Notes: generated by a model not told the origin, from the sequence alone. A stretch of DNA of 64,000 bases from Brevundimonas naejangsanensis DSM 23858 (GCF_000421705.1 NZ_ATXN01000004.1:255486-319485); one strand, 5' to 3'. Shown: positions 28,580 through 41,182, counted from the stretch's first letter. Made by a program: numbers and translations.

Positions 28580-28923
28580 CAGCGCCGACGCCCGGCCAGC
28601 AGCAGACCCAGCACGACGCCGACGCCCAGCGCGATGGCGGTCGACTGGATCGGACGCTCCTGCACCCGTTCGACGACATAGCGTTGCGCTTCGTCGAACT
28701 TCTCGGCGGCGTCGTCGTAATATTCACGACCGCGCACCTTGGCGTCGTCGTAGTAGCCGCGCGCCTTTTCGCGCAGTTCCTCGCCCTGCTCACGCAGGCG
28801 GGCTTCGGCCTCGGAGGCCTTTTCCTTCAGACGCTGGGTTTCCTCACGGGCGCCGGCCTTGAGGTCCTCCTTCAGGGTCTTGAGGTCGTTCTTGATATCT
28901 TCACGAGCCTTGGACGTGGCCAT
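28579..28923 (-). CDS. DUF883/YqjD-ElaB-like tail-anchored protein
   Basis: 114 residues: a long charged coiled coil (KNDLKTLKEDLKAGAREETQ onwards to about residue 85) and a C-terminal membrane helix STAIALGVGVVLGLLLAG with a final RRR. E. coli YqjD and ElaB have this layout, bind ribosomes and anchor them to the inner membrane in stationary phase. Here it is first in an operon with the holin-like gene, matching yqjD-yqjE order. Confidence 0.82.
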   Translation of the reverse strand: MATSKAREDIKNDLKTLKEDLKAGAREETQRLKEKASEAEARLREQGEELREKARGYYDDAKVRGREYYDDAAEKFDEAQRYVVERVQERPIQSTAIALGVGVVLGLLLAGRRR

Positions 28924-29066
28924 GATGCGCGCTCCGCTCCTTGTGTAAGCTTGACGATTAAATAGAGAAGCCCTGCTCGAAACGCCACACCGACGATCAA
29001 GGTTCCTGCAGTGCGGCGCGGCTTCCCATCTGGCGCGCAGCGAAGCGCGCTTCTAGAACAGGCGTC

Positions 29067-29720
29067 ATGACCCAATGGCTGTTCCCGCCCGCCCCGACGC
29101 CTTCTCTGCCGATTGACGGCGATGCGCGCCGCCTGCCCGTGCGGCGCATCCTGTGCGTGGGCCAGAACTACGCCGCCCATGCCCGCGAGATGGGCGCCGA
29201 TCCCGACAAGCCGGCGCCTTTCTTCTTCGCCAAGCCGGGCGACGCCCTGGTCGCAGACGGCGCGGATCCGGCCTATCCCTCAGCGACGCAGAACCTGCAT
29301 TACGAGGTCGAACTGGTCGTCGCGCTGGGCCCGGACGCCCGGCCGATCGGCTGGGCCGTCGGCGTCGATCTGACGCGGCGCGATCTTCAGGCGGAAGCGA
29401 AAGCCAAGGGCCGGCCGTGGGAGGCGGGCAAGGCGTTCGACCAATCCGCGCCGTGCGGCGCGCTCAGCCTGACGCCGCCCGCGCCGGATGCGGTCATTGA
29501 GCTGAAGGTCAACGGCGCGGTGCATCAGTCCAGCCGCCTGTCCGACATGATCTGGGACGTCGACGGCGTCCTGTCCAAGGCGTCCGAACTGTGGGCGCTC
29601 CAGCCCGGCGATCTGATCTTCACCGGCACGCCGGCGGGCGTCGGCCCCCTGAACCCCGGCGATCGGGTCGAGGCGGTCATCGCGGGCCTGCCGCCGCTCA
29701 GCTTCACGGTGCAATCATGA
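29067..29720 (+). CDS. Fumarylacetoacetate hydrolase-family protein (fumarylpyruvate hydrolase-like)
   Basis: 217 residues with the FAH fold: ILCVGQNYAAHAREMG, FFFAKPGDALV, the metal-binding HYEVELVVALG, GVDLTRRDLQ and PGDLIFTGTPAGVGPL. The short length fits fumarylpyruvate hydrolases (gentisate pathway) better than the 420-residue FahA of tyrosine breakdown. The ATGA overlap with the maleylacetoacetate-isomerase-like gene makes a two-step unit: isomerise, then hydrolyse. No ring-cleaving dioxygenase is in the window. Confidence 0.88.
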   Translation: MTQWLFPPAPTPSLPIDGDARRLPVRRILCVGQNYAAHAREMGADPDKPAPFFFAKPGDALVADGADPAYPSATQNLHYEVELVVALGPDARPIGWAVGVDLTRRDLQAEAKAKGRPWEAGKAFDQSAPCGALSLTPPAPDAVIELKVNGAVHQSSRLSDMIWDVDGVLSKASELWALQPGDLIFTGTPAGVGPLNPGDRVEAVIAGLPPLSFTVQS

Positions 29721-30364
29721 TCCTGCACGGCTACTGGCGTTCAGGGACCAGCTATCGCACCCGCATCGCCCTCAATCTGAAGGGCCTGGAGTATCAGCAG
29801 GCGCCGCTGGACCTGCGCACGGGGGCGCAGAAGTCCGACGCCTACCTCAGGCTCAATCCGCAAGGGCTGGTTCCTGCGCTGGAGACAGACGAGGGCCTGG
29901 TTCTGACCCAGAGCCCGGCCATTCTGGAGTGGCTGGAGGAAACCCATTCCGAACCGCCCCTGCTGCCGCGCGACGCGGCGGGCCGGGCGCAGGTGCGGGC
30001 GATGGCGGCGGTGATCGGCTGCGACATCCATCCGCTCAATAATCTGCGGGTTCTGAAGGCGGTGCGAGGCCTGATCTCCGATGGAATGGGCGCCGATCAG
30101 GCGGGCGTGGACGCCTGGGCCGGGCGCTGGATCATCGAGGGCTTCACGGCGCTGGAGGCGCTGGTCGCGCGCCACGGCGACGGCTGGTGCTTCGGTGCGG
30201 CGCCGACGCTGGCCGACTGCTATCTGATTCCCCAGCTCTATTCGGCGCGGCGGTTCAACGTCGATCTGGCGGCCTTCCCGCGCCTGCTGGAGATCGAGGC
30301 GCGGGCCGAGGCCCACCCGGCCTTCATCGCCGCCCAGCCGGAAAACCAGCCGGACGCGGATTAA
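29717..30364 (+). CDS. maiA: Maleylacetoacetate/maleylpyruvate isomerase (zeta-class GST)
   Basis: 215 residues. Thioredoxin-like N-domain with the zeta signature YWRSGTSYRTRIALNLKG, where SGTSYR holds the Ser and Arg that bind glutathione, and LNPQGLVPALETDEG. The helical C-domain has PTLADCYLIPQLYSARRFNV. Cis-trans isomerisation of maleyl-acetoacetate or -pyruvate with glutathione. Coupled by ATGA to the hydrolase gene. Which aromatic acid it serves cannot be decided here. Confidence 0.92.
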   Translation: MILHGYWRSGTSYRTRIALNLKGLEYQQAPLDLRTGAQKSDAYLRLNPQGLVPALETDEGLVLTQSPAILEWLEETHSEPPLLPRDAAGRAQVRAMAAVIGCDIHPLNNLRVLKAVRGLISDGMGADQAGVDAWAGRWIIEGFTALEALVARHGDGWCFGAAPTLADCYLIPQLYSARRFNVDLAAFPRLLEIEARAEAHPAFIAAQPENQPDAD

Positions 30365-30422
30365 GCCTCTTCGTTCACCAACGACCTTGATTTCGGTCAA
30401 TCTCCCTTAAGCTTTGGGACGG

Positions 30423-31334
30423 ATGATCGGGGTCGTGAGATTCGCTGTTCCGCCCTCTCCAGCCGACAAACTCGCCATCGCCCTGGTGGTCGAGCCTGAT
30501 CGGTCCCGCCCGCTGCCGCCCGGCCAGCGCGAGGAGGCGACGCGCCACCTGCTGCAGACCGCGGGCGACGCCGGGGTCGGCCTGGTCGCCACCCGTCCCG
30601 AGGGCGACGTCGAACGGATGCTGGGCCAGGCCTGGCCCTTCCCTTCGCCTTTTCGCGTCACCGCGCGCACCGTGCCCCTGGCCGACGGTCTGGACCGGGT
30701 TGAGGCCCGCGCCCGCCGCTCGCTGGAACGGATGGGCCTGCCGCGCGGCGACGCTGTTCTGGTGCAGAGCGCCGCTGATCTGGCGGGCGCCGAGGGCCGC
30801 GCCCTGTGGGACCGGCTGCAGGCGCTGAAGGATCGCGGGATTTTCCGCAAGGTCGGCTTCATCGCCACGGTCGAGGACGGTCCCGCCCTGCTGGCTCGCC
30901 GGTTCCAGCCGGACGTGGTGCAATTGACCTGCAACATCCTGGACCAGCGCGCGGCGCGCTCCGGCGCCATCGCCGATCTGGCCAGCCAAGGGATTGAGGT
31001 GCATCTGGCCTCGGTCTTTGCGCAAGGACTGCTGTTCGCCAACCGCGAGAGCCTGCCGCCCGAACTGGCGGCTCACGGCATGGCGCTGTCCCGTACGCGC
31101 CGCCGTCTGGCCGAGGCGCGGGTCGATCCGATGCAGGCGGCCCTGGCCTATGCCCTGACCCTGCCGGGCGTGGCCTCGGTCATCGCCAGCGTGGCTTCCT
31201 CGGCCGAACTGCGCGCCATCATCGCCGCCTCCCACGCGCCGCGTCCTGACATCGACTGGGACGCCCTGGCGCTGGACGAGACGCCCGCTGCCCTGGCCTC
31301 GCGCCCGCGTCTGCGGCTGGTGAGCGCCGCCTGA
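30423..31334 (+). CDS. Aldo/keto reductase-like protein lacking the catalytic tetrad
   Basis: 303 residues. The barrel pattern is recognisable (HLLQTAGDAGVGLVATRP, then WDRLQALKDRGIFRKVGF, VASVIASVASSAELRAI). But the catalytic residues are missing by eye: the DTA-x-x-Y-G segment reads ATRPEGD (no Asp, no Tyr), the lysine strand reads VTARTV, and the histidine strand reads VLVQSAAD. It is probably a pseudo-enzyme or a divergent oxidoreductase. The ATG at 30423 has GGGACGG just before it. It follows maiA by 58 nt. Confidence 0.75.
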   Translation: MIGVVRFAVPPSPADKLAIALVVEPDRSRPLPPGQREEATRHLLQTAGDAGVGLVATRPEGDVERMLGQAWPFPSPFRVTARTVPLADGLDRVEARARRSLERMGLPRGDAVLVQSAADLAGAEGRALWDRLQALKDRGIFRKVGFIATVEDGPALLARRFQPDVVQLTCNILDQRAARSGAIADLASQGIEVHLASVFAQGLLFANRESLPPELAAHGMALSRTRRRLAEARVDPMQAALAYALTLPGVASVIASVASSAELRAIIAASHAPRPDIDWDALALDETPAALASRPRLRLVSAA

Positions 31335-31429
31335 TCCACAAAGCTGTCCACAGGTCGCCTCTCGCCTGTGCATGAGGGACGCCGCCCGCGCTTGAGGCCG
31401 TCGCCCCGATCCGCCACCCTGCGGACCAG

Positions 31430-34150
<2,721 letters not shown>

Positions 34151-34185
34151 AGACGCCGGGATGAGCGGGAAGAAAAGGGCGTGCT

Positions 34186-36888
34186 ATGGTCGTCGCCGTG
34201 ATCTCACCGCCTCCGCTCCCGTCCGCCATTCTTGACGCCGCCTCGGCGCCGGACCCGCGCGCCGCCGTCACCGCCGCCTTGCGCGAAAGCTTCAACGCTG
34301 ACCGCGCCCGAGCCGCCCGCCGGGCCGAGAGCGCCACCGACGGCGCAGAGGCCGCACGCCTGTACGCCGAGGCGGCTGACGCCCTGCTGTCGACCCTATG
34401 GCGCTTCGCGACCGAACAGGTCCATCCGGCCCCGGAAGAGCGACTTAGTCTGCTGGCGGTCGGCGGTTATGGGCGCGGGGTGCTGGCGCCGTTTTCGGAC
34501 CTCGACCTGTTGTTCCTGCGGCCGGGGCAGGCGATCAGCCCGCGTGCGCAGGCGGTGGTGGAGTTCGTCCACTACGTCCTGTGGGATCTGGGGCTGAAGG
34601 TCGGGTCGGCCTTCCGCTCCATCGGCGAGACTCTGGCGCTGGCGCGCGACGACATGACGGTGCGCACCACCCTGCTGGAAGCGAGGGTGCTGACGGGGGA
34701 CGTCGGGCTCGGCGAAAGCCTGCTGAAGCGTTTCCGCAGCGCCGTCGCTCGCGCCGATCCGCGCCCCTTCATCGCCGCCAAGATGGCTGAGCGCGACGTG
34801 CGCCTGCAGAAGACAGGCGCCGTCCGCTATCGCGTCGAGCCGAACGTCAAGGACGGCAAGGGCGGGCTGCGCGACCTCAACACCCTGTTCTGGATCGCCC
34901 GCTCGCTGGCCCCGGACAGCGAGCGGGGACAGGCGGCGCTGGAGGGCCTGTTGACCGCACGCGAGCTGCGCAGCTTCCGCGAGGCCATCGGCTTCCTGTG
35001 GCGGGTGCGCGTCCTGCTGCATCTGGTCGCCGGGCGGGCCGAGGAGAAGCTGACCTTCGATTTCCAGCCCGAGATCGCCCGGCGCATGGGCTGGCGCGGG
35101 CGTGGCGACGAACTGGCGGTCGAGCGTTTCATGCGCCGCTATTTCCAGGTCGCGCGCGAGGTCGGCGCCCTGACCCGCGCCGTCTCGGCCCAGCTGGAGG
35201 CGCGCCAGCAGAAGAAGGCCGAAGGGCTGGCGCGCGGCCTGTCGCGGCTGATCCGCCGCCGACGCATCAAGCTGGCCTTCGATGGGCTGGCGGTGGAGGA
35301 GGGGCGGCTGACCGTCACCGGGGCCAACGTTTTCGCGCGCGATCCGGTGCGTCTGCTGCTGCTCTTCGTCGAAGCGGATCGGCTGGATCTGGACCTGCAC
35401 CCTGACGCCTTCGCCGCCGTGATCCGCTCCCTGACGCTGGTGACGCCCGCTCTGCGGCGCGACCCCCGCGGGGCCGATGCCTTCCTGAAGGTGTTGGCGC
35501 ACGGGCAGCGGCCCTATCGCGTCCTGTCGATCATGAACGAGACGGGGCTGTTGGGCCGCTTCCTGCCCGAATGGGGGCGGATCGTCGGCCAGACCCAGTT
35601 CAACATGTACCACGCCTATACGGTGGACGAGCACACGCTGCAGGCGGTGGGGATCATCAACGATATCGCGCGCGGCAAGCTGAAGGCGGACCATCCGGCC
35701 TCGACCGCCATCGTGCCGCGCATCGCCGATATCGAGGCCCTGATGCTGGCCATGCTGTTGCACGACGTGGGCAAGGGCGGCGACCGGGGACAGCTGGAGG
35801 ACGGCGCCATCGCCGCGCGCCGGGCGTGCGAGCGGCTGGGCGTCGATCCGCGCCGGATCGAGTTGGTCGTCTGGCTGGTGCGCCACCACCTGCTGATGAG
35901 CGACTACGCCCAGAAGCGCGACGTGTCCGACCCCTCGACCGTGCGCGCCTTCGCCGAGGCGGTCGGCGACCCGGAACGTCTGCGGATGCTGATGGTGCTG
36001 ACCGTGGCCGACATCCGCGCCGTGGGGCCGGGCGTTTGGAACGGCTGGAAGGGGCAGTTGATGCGCGCCCTGTTCGAGGCGACCGAGGCCTTGTTCCGGG
36101 GCGACGCCGTGACGCGCGAAGATCCTCTGGCCGACCACCCGGCCCTGGTCGAGCGCGCGCGGCGCGAGGGGGCGGCGGTCGAGGCCCTGGCCGCCGAGGG
36201 GCCGCTGGAATCGACGGCCCGCGTGGCCGTGGCGGCGCGCGACCGGTCGGGTCTGTTCGCCGATCTGGCCGCGACCCTGTCGCTGGCGGGCGCAGACGTG
36301 GTGGGCGCGCGGCTGGCCACGGCCGACGACGGCATGGCGCTGGACGTGTTCGAGATTCAGGACGGGGCGGGCGAACCTTACGGTGGGCGCGAGCCGCGAC
36401 GGCTGGCCATTCTGGTCAAGGCGATGGAGCGGGCGGTTCTGAAGGGCGCGCGGACCTCGGCCATGCAGGCGCCGCGCGTCAGCGCCCGCCGCGCCGTCTT
36501 TGATGTGCGGCCGGTGGTGCGGATCGACGCCGATACCGGGACCAGCGCCGTGGTGATCGAGGTCTCGGGCGCCGACCGGCCCGGTCTGCTGGCCGATCTG
36601 GCGCGGACCATTTCGACGCACGGTTATTCGACCCGCTCGGCGCACGTCGCCAGCTTCGGCGAGCGGGCGGTGGACGGCTTCTACATCACCGACGTGGACG
36701 GCCGGAAGCCCAAGAGCAAGGCGAAGCTGGAGGCGCTGAAGGCGGATTTGCTGGAGGTGCTGGATCGCGCGCCTCAAGGCCCTGCCGGGCGCAGCATCAC
36801 CCCCGTGCGCGCCAGCGTGCGCGACGTTTCGGATCTGGAAGGCACGCTGGGCCGCTCGCCCGTATCCAGCGGCCCGCAGGCGCGCTAA
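34186..36888 (+). CDS. glnD: Bifunctional uridylyltransferase/uridylyl-removing enzyme GlnD
   Basis: Primary nitrogen sensor that modifies PII proteins. 900 residues: nucleotidyltransferase domain with GGYGRGVLAPFSDLDLLFL (about 92-110), the GlnD linker domain, an HD phosphohydrolase domain with MLLHDVGKGGDRG (about 522), and two C-terminal ACT domains (VAARDRSGLFADLAATLSLA and GADRPGLLADLARTIS) that sense glutamine. All domains look intact. Between mutS and murJ. Confidence 0.97.
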   Translation: MVVAVISPPPLPSAILDAASAPDPRAAVTAALRESFNADRARAARRAESATDGAEAARLYAEAADALLSTLWRFATEQVHPAPEERLSLLAVGGYGRGVLAPFSDLDLLFLRPGQAISPRAQAVVEFVHYVLWDLGLKVGSAFRSIGETLALARDDMTVRTTLLEARVLTGDVGLGESLLKRFRSAVARADPRPFIAAKMAERDVRLQKTGAVRYRVEPNVKDGKGGLRDLNTLFWIARSLAPDSERGQAALEGLLTARELRSFREAIGFLWRVRVLLHLVAGRAEEKLTFDFQPEIARRMGWRGRGDELAVERFMRRYFQVAREVGALTRAVSAQLEARQQKKAEGLARGLSRLIRRRRIKLAFDGLAVEEGRLTVTGANVFARDPVRLLLLFVEADRLDLDLHPDAFAAVIRSLTLVTPALRRDPRGADAFLKVLAHGQRPYRVLSIMNETGLLGRFLPEWGRIVGQTQFNMYHAYTVDEHTLQAVGIINDIARGKLKADHPASTAIVPRIADIEALMLAMLLHDVGKGGDRGQLEDGAIAARRACERLGVDPRRIELVVWLVRHHLLMSDYAQKRDVSDPSTVRAFAEAVGDPERLRMLMVLTVADIRAVGPGVWNGWKGQLMRALFEATEALFRGDAVTREDPLADHPALVERARREGAAVEALAAEGPLESTARVAVAARDRSGLFADLAATLSLAGADVVGARLATADDGMALDVFEIQDGAGEPYGGREPRRLAILVKAMERAVLKGARTSAMQAPRVSARRAVFDVRPVVRIDADTGTSAVVIEVSGADRPGLLADLARTISTHGYSTRSAHVASFGERAVDGFYITDVDGRKPKSKAKLEALKADLLEVLDRAPQGPAGRSITPVRASVRDVSDLEGTLGRSPVSSGPQAR

Positions 36889-36918
36889 GGCGTTTCGGGA
36901 CCGAGCGCAGGAACAGCC

Positions 36919-38622
36919 GTGAACGACAAGACCGATCCCATCGAACCGGCCGCGCCGATCTCAGCAGCGAACGCCACGGTCGAGCCGGTGGTCCAGCCGC
37001 CCGCTTCCGCCGCGACGGCCAAGCCCACGGCCGGCGGGGTGGCGCGCTCCTCGGCCATTTTCAGCGCCATGACCCTTCTCAGCCGTCTGGCCGGGTTTGC
37101 GCGCGATCTGGTCATCACGGCGGCGCTGGGCGCCTCGGCGGGACCGGCGGCCGACGCCTATTACACGGCGCTGAACTTCCCCAATCTGTTCCGGCGCATC
37201 TTCGCCGAAGGGGCCTTCGCCGCCGCCTTCGTGCCCGCCTACGCCAAGACGCTGAAGAGCGAAGGCGAGGCGGCGGCGGACAGGGTGGCGACCGACGCCC
37301 TGGCCGCCGTGGCCGCCGTCACCGTGGCCCTGACCCTTGTCGCCCAGCTGGCCATGCCGTGGCTGATGACGGTCATCAACATCGGCTTCCTGGACGATCC
37401 GGCGCGGTTCAAGCTGGCGGTGATCCTGACCCAGATCACCATGCCCTATCTGCCCTGTATGGCGATCGCCGCCCTGCTCAGCGGGGTGCTGAACGCACGG
37501 GGACGCTTCATCGTCTCGGGCGCCTATCCGATCCTGCTGAACCTGATCATGCTGGCCGCCGTCATCCCGGTGAAGGGCGACCAGATCCAGGCCGCCTACG
37601 CCGCCTCATGGGCGGTGCTGGTCGCAGGGATAGCCCAGGCGGGCCTGTGCTGGTGGGCGGCGCGCCGGGCAGGGGCGAACATCCGCCTCAGCCTGCCGAA
37701 GATGACCCCGGCGGTGAAGGCCATCATCATCACCGCCATCCCGGCCGCTATCGGCAACAGCGCGACCCAGATCAACGTCTTCATCTCCGGCAACCTGTCC
37801 AGCTTCGTGAACGGCGGGCGCACCTGGCTGGCGACGGCGGACCGGCTGTATCAGCTGCCGCTGGGTCTGGTCGGGGTGGCGATCGGCATCGCCCTTCTGC
37901 CCAAGCTGTCAGCGGCGGTGGCGTCTCAGGATCACGGCCAGCAGCAGGCGTCGATGGACGAGGCGCTGATCCTGTCCATGGCACTGACCCTGCCGGCGGC
38001 GGCGGCCCTGATGGCCATGCCCTACTTCCTGATCGACGCCCTGTTCACGCGCGGCGCCTTCCTGCAGGTGGACGCCGTCAACACGGCTCATGCCCTGCTG
38101 CATTTCGGCTGGGGCGTGCCCGCCTTCGTCCTGATCCGCATCCTGGCCCCGGCCTTCTTCGCGCGCGGCGATACGCGACGACCGATGGTCTTCGCCCTGA
38201 TCTCGGTGGCGGTGAACGCCGTGCTGGCCATCGGCCTGTTCAACCTTGGCATGGGGGTGTCCGGCATTGCGGCGGCGGTCAGCGCATCGGCCTGGACCAA
38301 TGTCCTGCTTCTGGGCGCGACCCTGTGGCGGCGCGAGCACTACCGACCCAGCCCGCGCGCCATCTGGCGTCTGGGTCGCATCGCCCTGTCCAGCGCGGGT
38401 CTGGCGGCGGTGGTTGGCGCGGCGTCGTGGGCGCGGCCCATGCTGCAGGCGCCGGTCGCGGACCTGCTGGCGATGGCGGGTTCGAGCCACGGCGCCAAGG
38501 AGATCACCCTGCTGCTGGTCGTGGCGGCGGGCGGTCTGGCCTATGTCGCGCTCGCCTTCCTGACCCGCGCCGTGACTGTGGCCGAGGTCAAGGGCCTGGT
38601 TCGACGCTCGGCCCGGTCATAG
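36919..38622 (+). CDS. murJ: Lipid II flippase MurJ
   Basis: Inner-membrane flippase for peptidoglycan precursor, 567 residues with about 14 helices (MATE/MviN fold). After a 40-residue Pro/Ala cytosolic leader comes SSAIFSAMTLLSRLAGFARD, the typical first helix, then ALNFPNLFRRIFAEGAFAAA. The GTG at 36919 has AGGAAC 6 nt upstream. Starts 30 nt after glnD; the stop overlaps the convergent hypothetical gene by 6 nt. Confidence 0.95.
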   Translation: MNDKTDPIEPAAPISAANATVEPVVQPPASAATAKPTAGGVARSSAIFSAMTLLSRLAGFARDLVITAALGASAGPAADAYYTALNFPNLFRRIFAEGAFAAAFVPAYAKTLKSEGEAAADRVATDALAAVAAVTVALTLVAQLAMPWLMTVINIGFLDDPARFKLAVILTQITMPYLPCMAIAALLSGVLNARGRFIVSGAYPILLNLIMLAAVIPVKGDQIQAAYAASWAVLVAGIAQAGLCWWAARRAGANIRLSLPKMTPAVKAIIITAIPAAIGNSATQINVFISGNLSSFVNGGRTWLATADRLYQLPLGLVGVAIGIALLPKLSAAVASQDHGQQQASMDEALILSMALTLPAAAALMAMPYFLIDALFTRGAFLQVDAVNTAHALLHFGWGVPAFVLIRILAPAFFARGDTRRPMVFALISVAVNAVLAIGLFNLGMGVSGIAAAVSASAWTNVLLLGATLWRREHYRPSPRAIWRLGRIALSSAGLAAVVGAASWARPMLQAPVADLLAMAGSSHGAKEITLLLVVAAGGLAYVALAFLTRAVTVAEVKGLVRRSARS

Positions 38623-39120
38623 GTCTAGCAGAACCTCCAGCGCCTTCTTGAACTCCACCAGCCCCTGTTTGGCGCCGAGCGCCGCCGTAAGGGACTCCAG
38701 CGGACCGTCGATGGCCGCCAGCGTCGCGCGCAGGGCGCGGCGATAGAGGGACCAGCCTCGGCTCATGCCCGGATTCCGGCTAGGCTGGGCGGCGACGACC
38801 AGGCGATAGGCCGCCAGGATCGCCAGCATCTTGAAGCGCAGCGCCTCGCCCTGAAGGCGGTGCTCGACCATGGCGGGGGCCGAGAAGTCCGCGTCGCCGA
38901 CCATGGCGATCAGGGCGTCGACATCCTCCAGCGCCAAAAGTCTGGCCGCGAGGAAAGCGTCATCCAGCACCGGGTCGGCGGGGTCGCCGCCGCTGGTCAG
39001 AATCAGCGTCTCCCTGAACTCGGCGATCATGTCGATCAGGTGACGCAGCAGCGCCAGCATCCGCGTCAGCGCCTGGCGAGAGTCGAAGCTCTCGGGCGGG
39101 GCGACTTCGAACTCGTCCAT
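38617..39120 (-). CDS. Hypothetical helical protein
   Basis: 167 residues from the ATG at 39120, which has a strong GGAGGGAAGGA ribosome site. No signal peptide or membrane segment. Nearly all helical, with a heptad-like run ALTRMLALLRHLIDMIAEFR and an end GLVEFKKALEVLLDL. Not recognised. It is convergent with murJ and divergent from trpS, with its own promoter presumably in the 250 nt before trpS. Confidence 0.7.
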   Translation of the reverse strand: MDEFEVAPPESFDSRQALTRMLALLRHLIDMIAEFRETLILTSGGDPADPVLDDAFLAARLLALEDVDALIAMVGDADFSAPAMVEHRLQGEALRFKMLAILAAYRLVVAAQPSRNPGMSRGWSLYRRALRATLAAIDGPLESLTAALGAKQGLVEFKKALEVLLDL

Positions 39121-39370
39121 GTCCTTCCCTCCATGACGATGGAAGAGGAGGCTAACATCGTTCCGCGATCGCGGCGACGCGCGAACCGCCGCAGGAGTGT
39201 TGCCCTTCGCGGCCCGAACCGATAAGCGCGAGGGCATGGCGCTTTCGGGACGATTTCTCGCTCACGGACGATGGCGCGGCTGATCCGCCGCCCCGGGCTT
39301 CCGCACGCCCGCCTTTCGCACGCGAAACCGTGCGCCGACATTCGCCTTTCGACTTCCGAGATTCGCTATC

Positions 39371-40408
39371 ATGACTGACCAGACCCCGGCCCAATACACC
39401 GGCCCGCGCCGCATCCTGTCCGGCATCCAGGCCTCGGGCGCCCTGCACCTGGGCAACTATCTGGGCGCGCTGAAGCGCTTCACTGAGCTTCAGGAGACGG
39501 GCGCGCCCCTGTTCGTCTTCGTCGCCGACATGCACGCCATCACCGTGTGGCAGGAGCCCGAGAAGCTGGCCGCCCAGACGCGCGAGATCGCGGCGGCCTA
39601 TCTGGCCTCGGGCCTGGACCCGGCCAAGGCCGTCATCTTTCCGCAATCGGCGGTGCCCGCCCACGCCGAGCTGGCCTGGATCTTCAACTGCGTCGGCCGT
39701 CTCGGCTGGCTCGACCGGATGACCCAGTTCAAGGAGAAGTCGGGCAAGCACAAGGAACGCTCCAGCGTCGGCCTCTACACCTATCCGGTGCTGCAGGCGG
39801 CGGACATCCTGCTCTACAAGGCGACCGAGGTGCCGGTCGGCGAGGACCAGAAACAGCATCTGGAGCTGACCCGCGACATCGCTCAGAAGTTCAACAACGA
39901 CTTCGGGACGCCCGGCTATTTCCCCCTGCCCGAGCCGCTGATCCAGGGGCCGGCGACGCGGGTGATGTCCCTGCGCGACGGCGCGGCCAAAATGTCCAAG
40001 TCCGACCCGTCGGACCTGTCGCGCATCAATCTGACCGACGACGCGGACGCCATCGCCAACAAGATCCGCAAGGCCAAGACCGACATGGAGCCCCTGCCGG
40101 AAACGCTTGAGGGTCTGGAAGGTCGGCCCGAGGCCAAGAACCTGGTCGCCATCTACGCCGCCCTGGCCGACACCACGCGCGAGGCCGTTCTGGCCGAGTT
40201 CGCGGGGCAGGGCTTCGGCGCCTTCAAGCCCAAGCTGGCCGAACTGGCCGTGTCGTCCATGGCCAATGTCACGGCCGAGATGCGCCGCCTGATGAACGAC
40301 CCGGCCGAGATCGACCGCGCCCTGGCCGCCGGCGCCGAAAAGGCGCGCGAGATCGCCGAACCGACCATCGCCGAGGTCAAGAAGATCGTCGGCTTCTGGC
40401 AGGGCTGA
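39371..40408 (+). CDS. trpS: Tryptophanyl-tRNA synthetase
   Basis: Class I synthetase charging tRNA-Trp, 345 residues. The HIGH-type motif is [11 protein letters not shown] (about 24-34) and the KMSKS loop is [11 protein letters not shown] (about 206-216); the family helix [16 protein letters not shown] lies between them. Followed after 16 nt by a GNAT gene, probably in the same transcript. Confidence 0.97.
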   Translation: MTDQTPAQYTGPRRILSGIQASGALHLGNYLGALKRFTELQETGAPLFVFVADMHAITVWQEPEKLAAQTREIAAAYLASGLDPAKAVIFPQSAVPAHAELAWIFNCVGRLGWLDRMTQFKEKSGKHKERSSVGLYTYPVLQAADILLYKATEVPVGEDQKQHLELTRDIAQKFNNDFGTPGYFPLPEPLIQGPATRVMSLRDGAAKMSKSDPSDLSRINLTDDADAIANKIRKAKTDMEPLPETLEGLEGRPEAKNLVAIYAALADTTREAVLAEFAGQGFGAFKPKLAELAVSSMANVTAEMRRLMNDPAEIDRALAAGAEKAREIAEPTIAEVKKIVGFWQG

Positions 40409-40424
40409 TCGGGAAGAAGCGGCG

Positions 40425-41150
40425 ATGACCCATCCGCTCGACCGGCCGGTCTGGAGCGCCCTGACGTCTGCGCGTCAGGCGCCGCTGGCCGTGGGCGCAG
40501 GCGGGGCGCTGCGCCTGGCGCCGGGCTATGGCGTCTTTGCAGCGGCGGTTGATCCGTCGCCGCAAAGCCTGGCGGCCCTTTCCGCGTTGGAGCAACCAGA
40601 GGGGATGCTGGCCACGGTCGAGGCGGCGCGGACGCCTGTCCCGCCCGGCCTGACGGTGCTGAAGGAGGCGGTGTTGTCGCAGATGGTGCTGGTTGATCTG
40701 GCGCCAGCCAAGCCGCGTGATATCGCCATCGAACCGCTGGGTGAGGCCGACGCCGCCGCCATGCTGGCGCTGGCGACCCTGACCGAGCCGGGGCCTTTCT
40801 TCGAGCGGACGCACCGGCTGGGCGACTTCTTTGGGGTCAAGCAGGACGGTCGGCTGCTGGCGATGGCGGGCGAGCGGCTGAAGCCCGACGGCTTCACCGA
40901 GGTGTCCGGCGTCTGCGCCCACCCCGACGCGCGCGGCCGCGGTTACGCCGGGGCCCTGATGCGGGCGGTGATCGAGCGTATCCTGGCGCGCGGCGAAACG
41001 GCCTTCCTGCACTCCTATGCGGACAACGCCGGGGCCATCACCCTGTACCATTCGCTGGGCTTCACCATTCGTGCGTCGATGCAGATGCGGATGTTGACCA
41101 GAGGCGATCTGACCCAAGGCGATCTGGCGCAAGCTGAACCGGGCGCCTAG
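40425..41150 (+). CDS. GNAT family N-acetyltransferase (FR47-like)
   Basis: 241 residues. The acetyl-CoA motif is VCAHPDARGRGYAGALM (about 163-179), followed by LHSYADNAGAITLYHSLGF; the first 100 residues are a poorly conserved substrate half. The C-terminus has the short repeat RGDLTQGDLAQ. FR47-like enzymes acetylate small molecules or protein N-termini; the substrate is unknown. Confidence 0.85.
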   Translation: MTHPLDRPVWSALTSARQAPLAVGAGGALRLAPGYGVFAAAVDPSPQSLAALSALEQPEGMLATVEAARTPVPPGLTVLKEAVLSQMVLVDLAPAKPRDIAIEPLGEADAAAMLALATLTEPGPFFERTHRLGDFFGVKQDGRLLAMAGERLKPDGFTEVSGVCAHPDARGRGYAGALMRAVIERILARGETAFLHSYADNAGAITLYHSLGFTIRASMQMRMLTRGDLTQGDLAQAEPGA

Positions 41151-41182
41151 CTTAGCTTCGACCTTCAGTCTTGGAGCCCGTC

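Noticed and set aside
34396..36777. Open frame of about 790 codons antisense to glnD
   Set aside because: Same shadow effect; composition is unlike a folded protein and glnD has intact domains.
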